Source of the DNA: Watersipora subatra
Lineage: Eukaryota > Bryozoa > Gymnolaemata > Cheilostomatida > Watersiporidae
Direction of reading: 5' to 3'
Length of the DNA: 64,000 nt
NCBI RefSeq assembly: GCF_963576615.1
Contig: NC_088717.1
Location: 26,501,513-26,565,512, forward strand
Below the pieces are notes generated by a model, which saw only the letters and a list, made by a program, of their open reading frames with translations, was not told the origin of the DNA and did not search any database. Positions within the stretch are counted from its first letter, which is position 1. Each line of letters starts with the position of its first letter. Below, one piece after another: positions 57,714-64,000 of the stretch. Made by a program: the position numbers and the translations under genes.

Positions 57714-58600
57714 GTGAGTCACTAGTTTACCATTTACCAGCTTAATTTGCTAATTTTTCTGAATTATTTCCCAAATTTTGTCTCGAGTTTCATGAAGTAG
57801 TGTTTAGAAATTGCTTTTGAACACTAGGTAATATTTGCAGTTATTGCTTCAAACCTGTTATAGTTTCAGAAAAATTGCTCCTAAAGTATATTTTATACCA
57901 GTTTAAAACATTTTAACGTGTCAAGCCACAGTACAGATGACTCTCGTTAAGACGGAACTTGTTAATCAGGATGTTGGCCAAAGCGGACAAATTTTGCATA
58001 GCAGCTGCACTCAATATGTAGGATAATGTGTGATATGCTCATATAATTGGTAATCGGTTGGTAATGATTTTTAGTAAAAGTATAAAGAATTATCAAATAT
58101 AGGAACACTCGTCTATTTGAGGCTGTTCCATAAATTACTTGCATGAGTGAAATGTGTTTTTCAATCATATCCTTGGTGCTATTCGGCTTTCATGACAATG
58201 AAATATAATTTTATAGGATTTGTAAATATGTAAAAAAGCGAATCACAAGTTTGAATTTGATTGAAACAGTAACTTATCCAATATTCAGTAAAACAAAGCA
58301 GTTGTAATCCTTTGCATGAATGTAATTTCTGCAACCATTTTGTTGCCATTACAGAGGTTGTCTAACATTCGTTGCAATATTTAAAATGTTTTGCAAAATT
58401 GTATGCAATGTATTGCTCATGCAAATTGTCACAACCACAAATTTACACCCTAGTGGTCTGCGTTTTGAGTAAATATTTCTGTGTTTACGCATAATTCAGA
58501 CCTGTAATTTTCAATGTATCACCACAGGCCACTTCCATAAGGTAAATAATTATTCCCATTTTTGTATTGAAGCAGTAGTTTCTTTCTCACAGACTAAATA
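57714..58600. other. SAP130 intron or 3' flank, no exon recognised
   Basis: The donor GTGAGT at 57714 predicts a further exon. A possible short exon begins at 60077 after TGTATGCAG in fitting phase (AVLSKEKVVRRLSV) but runs into a foldback element. I do not see the conserved SAP130 C-terminal domain. Confidence 0.35.
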
Positions 58601-58684
58601 CTTTGATGTGTATTGGGTAGATGCCCATATAACACAAACCTCCTTTTACATGAGTTCCACATAATGCAAAGAGTTTTTTTAAGT

Positions 58685-59620
58685 TTTTGCTTCGTATTAT
58701 ATAATACATTCCATATATTACTTAATACATTGTATATATCACATAATACATTCCATATATCATATAATACATTCCATATATCACAAAATACATTCCATAT
58801 ATTACATAATACATTCCATATATTACTTAATACATTCTATATATCACATAATACATTCTATATATCACATAATACATTTCATATATATAATACATTCCAT
58901 ATATCACATAATACATTCTATATATCACATAATCCATTCCATATATTACATAATACATATCATATATTACATAATACATTCCATATATTACATAATACTT
59001 TCCATATATTACATAATACATTCCATATGCTACATAATAAATTCCTTATATTACATAACAGATTCCATATATTACATAATAAATTTCGTATATTACATGA
59101 TACATTTCGTATATTACATGATACATTTCGTATATTACATAATACATTTCGTATATTACCTAATGCATTCCATATATTACATAACACATTCCAGATATTA
59201 CATAATACATTCCATATATTACATGATACATTTAGTATATTACATAATACATTCCATATATTACATAACACATTCCATATATTACATAATACATTTCATA
59301 TATTACATAATACATTCCATATATTACATAATAAATTTCGTAAATTACATGATACATTTAGTATATTACATAATACATTCCATATATTACATAACACATT
59401 CCATATATTACATACCACATTCTATATATTACATAATACATTCCATATATTACATAATACATTCCATATATTACATAATACATTCCATATATTACATAAT
59501 ACATTCCATATATTACGTAATACATTCCATATATTACGTAATACATTCTATATATTACGTAATACATTCCATATATTACATAATACATTCTTTATATTAC
59601 ATAATACATTCCATACAATG
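58685..59620. repeat. 21-bp minisatellite (acattccatatattacataa)
   Basis: About forty-five units of 21 bp (seven codons, so frames on both strands look open). No gene is supported. Confidence 0.92.
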
Positions 59621-59761
59621 TAGAGCATCAAGTTGGTGCAAGTTCTCAAATTCAATTTGAATAACGAGAATCCCATAGTTTGCCTTAAAAATATCCCTTT
59701 CCTTTTTGCCGCTCTTGGACACAAGAACGGTGTACAGGGGCATCTATATTACATATAAATA

Positions 59762-59986
59762 CTAGTACCCTGGCAGGTTGGAGTGTTGTGAGAGATTGTC
59801 AGGTGTACCAAAAAGCGCTGAGCTGGACAATTGTTTAGAAATACCTCTAGGTTGTTGATTAGTGCGGGTGTTCGAGTGTCGGTATACCAAGCAGAATGCT
59901 TCGAGTTGGAGTCTCATTGCTATATTTTATCCTAACCTCTAACCCGGGCGGTGGACAGACAGACACCGTTCTTATTATAGTATAGA
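59762..59986 (-). mobile_element. Short non-autonomous Helitron, canonical ends
   Basis: Minus strand: A|TCTATACTATAATAAGAACG ... GTACTAG|T. Starting TC, ending CTAG and inserted between A and T, it meets the Helitron rules exactly. It is 225 bp long and relates to 51115-51315. Confidence 0.75.
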
Positions 59987-60274
59987 TACATTTTTGTTTT
60001 CCTTTATTGTAGAGATGTACAATATTTTTATTATATATATTTCTCACAGCTTATCATCTGTCTTTGTCTGTATGCAGGGCTGTATTGTCCAAAGAAAAAG
60101 TGGTCAGGAGACTGTCTGTTAGTAGTTGCCGAGGACCGACTTGGCCGTGCAGGGAGGGTCTGGGAGGGAAGCAGAAGCGCCCTCCCAGAGAAGGCGGGTT
60201 CAGGGGCCCTCCCCCAATAAAATTTTGAGAGTTAAGAGCAAATTTAGAGCATTTTAAAGTGTATCTTGTATTAT

Positions 60275-61165
60275 TTAACAGTTGACTTGCGACAAAATTC
60301 ACATTACAGTTATTTGGTATCAAAAGATTCACCATGTCTTACTTGTGTTGTAGGTTCCAAATATGTGGAAAAGTGATTACAAGCTCTTAAAAGCTCAAAA
60401 ACGAAAAGCCGCCGTAGATTGGAATCTCTTTATTTCTCTGACGTAGTCAAGTTTGTTTTACAGTTTGTTATTGTCTTGTCACATGATGTTCTTACGTGAA
60501 TTGAAAGGCCAATAAAAAGCTCAATATAAACGTATCGTAGTACTAGTTTGTGACAAACACTTCGGGTTTACTGAAGACCACATATCAAATATAGATGCTC
60601 GCTACTTTACAGTTTTGTTTCGGTTTAGTCTAATTAGCAAGTCGTAATCTGATCATGTGACCCAATACTTCACAAATATATTTCTGCAGCATTTTTCGAT
60701 TATCACAAGTGACCAACAGGCTCGTCATGATTATCAGACAATGATGTGTACTCCTTCGAGCTAAGGCTATAAAATTAAACGAATTTTTACGGTAAGTTAT
60801 AAGTTATCACTGCTAAAAGTGACAGCATTACAACGATGATAAAACAAACTCATAAGAACAATAGACATGGTTTTATTGAATGCGTGAAGTATATTTTTGA
60901 AAATATTTTGACGAATAAGGTTGCATGAAAGTGTAAACAGAAACTATCTACCACAACTACGTTACATTTGAGCCATTTTGGAAAGGGAATTCAAACTATG
61001 GCGGTCTCGTGTGGCTGCGATTTTTTTTTCGTTTTTGAGCTTTTAAGAGCTTGTAATCACATTTCCACATATTTTGTACATACAGCACAACAGAGTAAGA
61101 CATGGTGAATCTTTTCGTATCAAATAACTGTAACGTGAATTTTGTTGCAAGTCAACCTTTAAGGT
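60275..61165. mobile_element. Foldback element, arms ~140 bp
   Basis: 60275-60410 (GTTGACTTGCGACAAAATTC ... GAGCTTTTAAGAGC-type) is mirrored by 61015-61160 around about 600 bp of unrelated sequence. No coding frame is visible. The segment just upstream (60120-60230) is GC-rich and may be the end of another repeat. Confidence 0.65.
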
Positions 61166-61364
61166 TGATATCCAGGTGCTCCCAAGTTGAGTCATTTCAA
61201 GTCTTGCAAAGAGAGCTAGCTACAGAATTATATGGTTTTGTGTTGTAACCATATATATGTATACTAGTTGCATTACCCGTCTACAGAAATAGATTCACGC
61301 GCAGCATAAGGTTTATTGAGAGTTGTCTTTCATACTGTAAAACAACTCCAAATATACAGTTACA

Positions 61365-61790
61365 TCTCCATCTCTCCCTCTTTCCCCTCTCTCCTTCTCC
61401 CTCTCTCTCCTCTCTCTCTCTCTCTCCCTCTCTCTCTCCCCCCTCTCTCCTCCTCGCTCTCCCTCTCTCTCTCCTTCTCTCCCTCTTTCCCCTCTCTCCG
61501 TCTCTCCCCTCTCTCCCTCCCTCTTCCCCCTCTCTCTCCCTCTCTCCGTCTCTCCCCTCTCTCTCCCTCTCTCTCTCTCCCCTCTCTCTCTCCCCCCTCC
61601 CTCTCCCCCCTCTCTCTCTCCTCTCCGTCTCTCCCTCCCCTCTCTCCCTCTCTCTCTCCCTCTTTCTCTCTCCCTCTCTCTCTCTCCCCCCCCCCTCTCC
61701 TTCTCTCCCTCTCCCCCCTCTCTCTCCCCCCCTCCCCTCCTCGCTCTCCCTCTCTCTCTCTTTCTCTCCCTCTCTCTCTCCCTTAGTTCA
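61365..61790. repeat. Polypyrimidine (CT/CCT) tract, ~425 bp
   Basis: Almost pure C and T on the plus strand with CTCTCTCCCT-type words. Long open frames here (Ser/Leu/Pro or Arg/Glu/Gly) are artefacts of the simple sequence. Confidence 0.95.
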
Positions 61791-61928
61791 ACGCAACACA
61801 TGCTGATAGACAACATTTTTTGTTTTTCTGTCGGACATATTAAGAAACAGTTTTCGGCGTGTGCCTACTTTTGAGCAGGCGACGTATAGCTGGTCATGGC
61901 TGATGCAGGGTGACAGTAAGTCGATAGC
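61788..61928 (-). pseudogene. Helitron Rep/helicase, last ~46 residues
   Basis: Reads AIDLLSPCISHDQLYVACSK, then VGTRRKLFLNM and KTKNVVYQHVLR, then stop. SH-QLYVA-S-V is the last conserved motif of the Pif1-type helicase in Helitrons, and TKN-VY is its usual C-terminus. Upstream sequence (62060-61930) no longer aligns, so this is a terminal fragment. Confidence 0.8.
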
Positions 61929-62299
61929 AGCTGCTCTCTTTTCACAATAGCATATCACAACGCTCGGAGTACTCGTGAAGGTTCTGTAATAGTAAGTTAC
62001 AGTAGGCCTACTCGTAGCTGGAAAAAAATTAGTAACTCGGCTGCTGAAGGAAATGAACATGACCCACTATCACGAACAGTGGCAAATCCAACGTTATTAA
62101 GTAGTGGAGATAAGAGAATTTAAATATCTACTATATATGTAAATGTATGTAAATATAAGATAGTGGAGAATAACTGACACTTGCAATCTTACACGATAAA
62201 TCTTACAGCAATCTTACAAATGTTTGTTGTAAAATGTGAAAATAATTACGAAAAACCAACTGGTTAGATTTAACAGGAAAGGTGTGTAAGCTAATACAT

Positions 62300-63257
62300 C
62301 TAGCTGTACAACCCAGCGTTGCCCGGGTAATAAAAAAAACACTGAACAGAAAATTGATTTGTATTTAACATATAACAACATTTGCCATTTTACCTAAAAC
62401 AACTGTGAAGGGTTTCAAATTTACTTTGTCAAACTACTTTTAAACTTCATATAATGACAAAAAAGGTTTCGTGCAGGTCAAATAATCTTTAAAAATAAAA
62501 CGACTATAAAGGGTTTAGATGTAACAGTGAAATAATTAGCAAGTAGTAGCTAAATCGAGTCTGTTTTGCTACGATTACAATATGAGATGATTCGGTAATG
62601 ATACAATTAATACAAACTGAGAAAACAAAATAACATTCGTGAATATGTTGAATTAATAATAACAATTCTTGCATAAGTGTGTATAAAAAAGTTACTGTTC
62701 CACCAACAGATATCCACCAAAACTCTGAATACGACGATACTGCTACAACGATATGTTATGTAAAAGTAAATTATTGTAGTGTCTTTGTCTGATCGAAGGT
62801 GAGAGAATATAGATGTTACTCCTACTCGAGATAATACATTATTGTCCGCGTGAAAAGTAGTGACCTTAACAGCGATTTAGCAATTGAACCTTAAGAAAAG
62901 CCAAAAATAGAGGTTCACAAAAACGGCATCGTGTTTCATAGAATTAATAAAATTTAGTCGCCAATTTCTAATATCGAGAGAGTCTATTGTCAATATCGTT
63001 TTGCCGAAAACAAATTAGCCCTAATACGTCGAGGACAAAAAAGCATCGCGTGTCATGTAGCTAAAAGAAAGCCGTAGAGTTGTCATTATTACGTCATTTT
63101 GGGGTGAAAACGGCAAACGATGAATAGGTTATGAGGCGCAATAACCGGAGAATCCCGTTAACGCGCCCTAGATACCTAGTAGCGGCTAATAGTCGGAAAA
63201 GTACGGTACTCTATAAGGCGGACACACACACACAACGATTGCCGTTTATATAGTAGA
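62300..63257 (-). mobile_element. Non-autonomous Helitron
   Basis: Minus strand: TCTACTATATAAACGGC at 63257 and, at the other end, ACCCGGGCAACGCTGGGT hairpin, TGTACAG, CTAG (62303-62300). The base after CTAG is A where T would be expected, so one flank has changed. It holds a remnant MITE end (63181-63206). Confidence 0.7.
63181..63206. mobile_element. Remnant end of the CCGTACTTTTC MITE family
   Basis: AGCGGCTAATAGTCGG followed by AAAAGTACGG and TA matches the terminal repeat of 20778-21200. Confidence 0.6.
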
Positions 63258-63558
63258 TTTACATTTATATTCCTAAATATGCATACATGTACATGTGTAC
63301 ATAGAAGATTAATTGTTATAGCTTGACACTTGTCTTTTAAAATTTAAATTTAAGAGCACCTGTTTCAGTTACATAAATATGTTTAAATAATATATTACAT
63401 GCACCAGGAAAAGACAACAAATAAATTACTTCGCCTGCTTAAAACTTACGCCGTTTAAATTATGGCCACCTAGGAATACAATGAGCAACAAACTTGGCCT
63501 GCAAACACAAACGTACATGTACATAGAAGATTGATTGTTGTAGCTTGACACTTGTCTT

Positions 63559-63835
63559 TTAAAAAGCTCTTCTTCTTTCAATGGGTCCATGGCAGAAATA
63601 CTTTTCAACTGATTCTGTATCTATTTCATCATTTTTATATATGAGTAACATTAGATGATTATTTAGACAGCCTGCCCATGGTGTTCCTCATCAATCTTTG
63701 GATTCGCTTCAATGCAGAAAAGTATCTCTCGCCTACTGCATTGGTGGCAGGCAAAACCAATACTAGATTAGTGAGCCTCTCCACTTCATCACCAGTTGCT
63801 AGAGCGCAACGCTGCGCTAGAGCGCTAGGTAATTA
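63559..63835 (-). pseudogene. hAT transposase C-terminal (dimerisation) fragment
   Basis: Minus strand: LTNLVLVLPATNAVGERYFS, ALKRIQRLMRNTMGRL, then after a one-base frameshift NHLMLLIYKNDEID...VEKYFCHGPIERRRAF and stop (63561-63559). P-(A/T)-x-N-A-x-x-E-R-x-F-S is the signature of the hAT C-terminal dimerisation region, as in ZMYM/DUF4371-type copies. It is broken by the frameshift and has no upstream catalytic part in the window. Confidence 0.8.
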
Positions 63836-64000
63836 GTTGTTGGAAATTCCAAGTGAATGAGCTTAGACTGAAATTCTTACTAATTAGCCGCCGAAGATCA
63901 CTAAAAGGTCGGGGCTACTCAGCTGCCCAGCCGCCTCAGGGAATACGGGCCTGTGAATTTTATTGTCACGTAATGACTTCCGCGATGTACGCTATGCCGA
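63836..64000. other. Window end, no feature
   Basis: The hAT frame meets a stop in 63836-63840. The final 150 bp contain nothing I recognise. Confidence 0.3.

Larger units (their letters stand above)
61264..62070 (-). mobile_element. Helitron 3' part with helicase C-terminus
   Basis: The 3' end CTAG|T on the minus strand is at 61264, with a decayed ACCCG hairpin. The helicase C-terminus lies upstream (61788-61928), and a pyrimidine-rich expansion lies between. The 5' part is missing or has been replaced by the 62300-63257 copy. Confidence 0.65.

Noticed and set aside
58613..59660. 336- and 187-residue open frames (HNTFHIL-type repeats)
   Set aside because: The 21-bp minisatellite is a multiple of three with no stop in several frames on both strands. 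Repetition alone explains the length.
61313..61816. Long open frames on both strands (Arg/Glu-rich and Ser/Leu/Pro-rich)
   Set aside because: They are translations of the CT/GA simple-sequence tract and have no domain or gene context.

Overview
This is an animal (eukaryotic) genomic window, AT-rich and crowded with repeats. Short protein-coding exons carry clear GT-AG borders and lie among minisatellites and nested transposons. The protein families (Neverland-type Rieske sterol desaturase, SAP130, UPF0462/C4orf33), a CR1-like LINE whose ORF1 has a PHD finger, an R2-like LINE, Helitrons and Tigger/hAT/TTAA elements suggest an invertebrate. A lophotrochozoan such as a mollusc is my best guess, but the lineage is inferred and not proven.

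Layout: (1) 1-1400, an intronless 304-residue gene with two copies of one domain, a SUMO-interaction-like tail and three evenly spaced TTTCGCGA boxes upstream. (2) 3150-5070 (-), a small three-exon gene for a two-helix membrane protein with a basic, internally duplicated tail. (3) 6.7-10.1 kb, a 22-bp minisatellite split by an intact hAT-type MITE and a Tigger-type element. (4) 10.1-13.9 kb (-), UPF0462/C4orf33 exons. (5) 14.8-21.4 kb, a transposon inserted into a copy of its own family, then hit by an intact CR1-like LINE and a MITE. (6) 23.4-27 kb (-), a decayed R2-like LINE with an odd 5' chimera ending in a tRNA-like head. (7) 30.2-33.8 kb (+), four C-terminal exons of a Neverland-like sterol 7-desaturase. 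(8) 37.2-42.8 kb, a 5.6-kb palindrome of two TTAA-flanked elements. (9) 43.4-45.5 kb, LINE fossils. (10) 46.2-57.7 kb (+), at least eleven exons of the Sin3-complex subunit SAP130, continuing past the last exon I can place. (11) 58.7-64 kb, a 21-bp minisatellite, Helitrons, a foldback and a hAT fossil.

The most unusual theme is minisatellites that carry splice sites. An array in Neverland repeats the real 5' splice site. An array in SAP130 repeats the real 3' splice site in units of 51 bp (17 codons) that stay open and in frame with the exon. A third array (22.8-23.2 kb) has an acceptor and a donor in each unit on both strands. Which sites are used can only be settled with transcripts.
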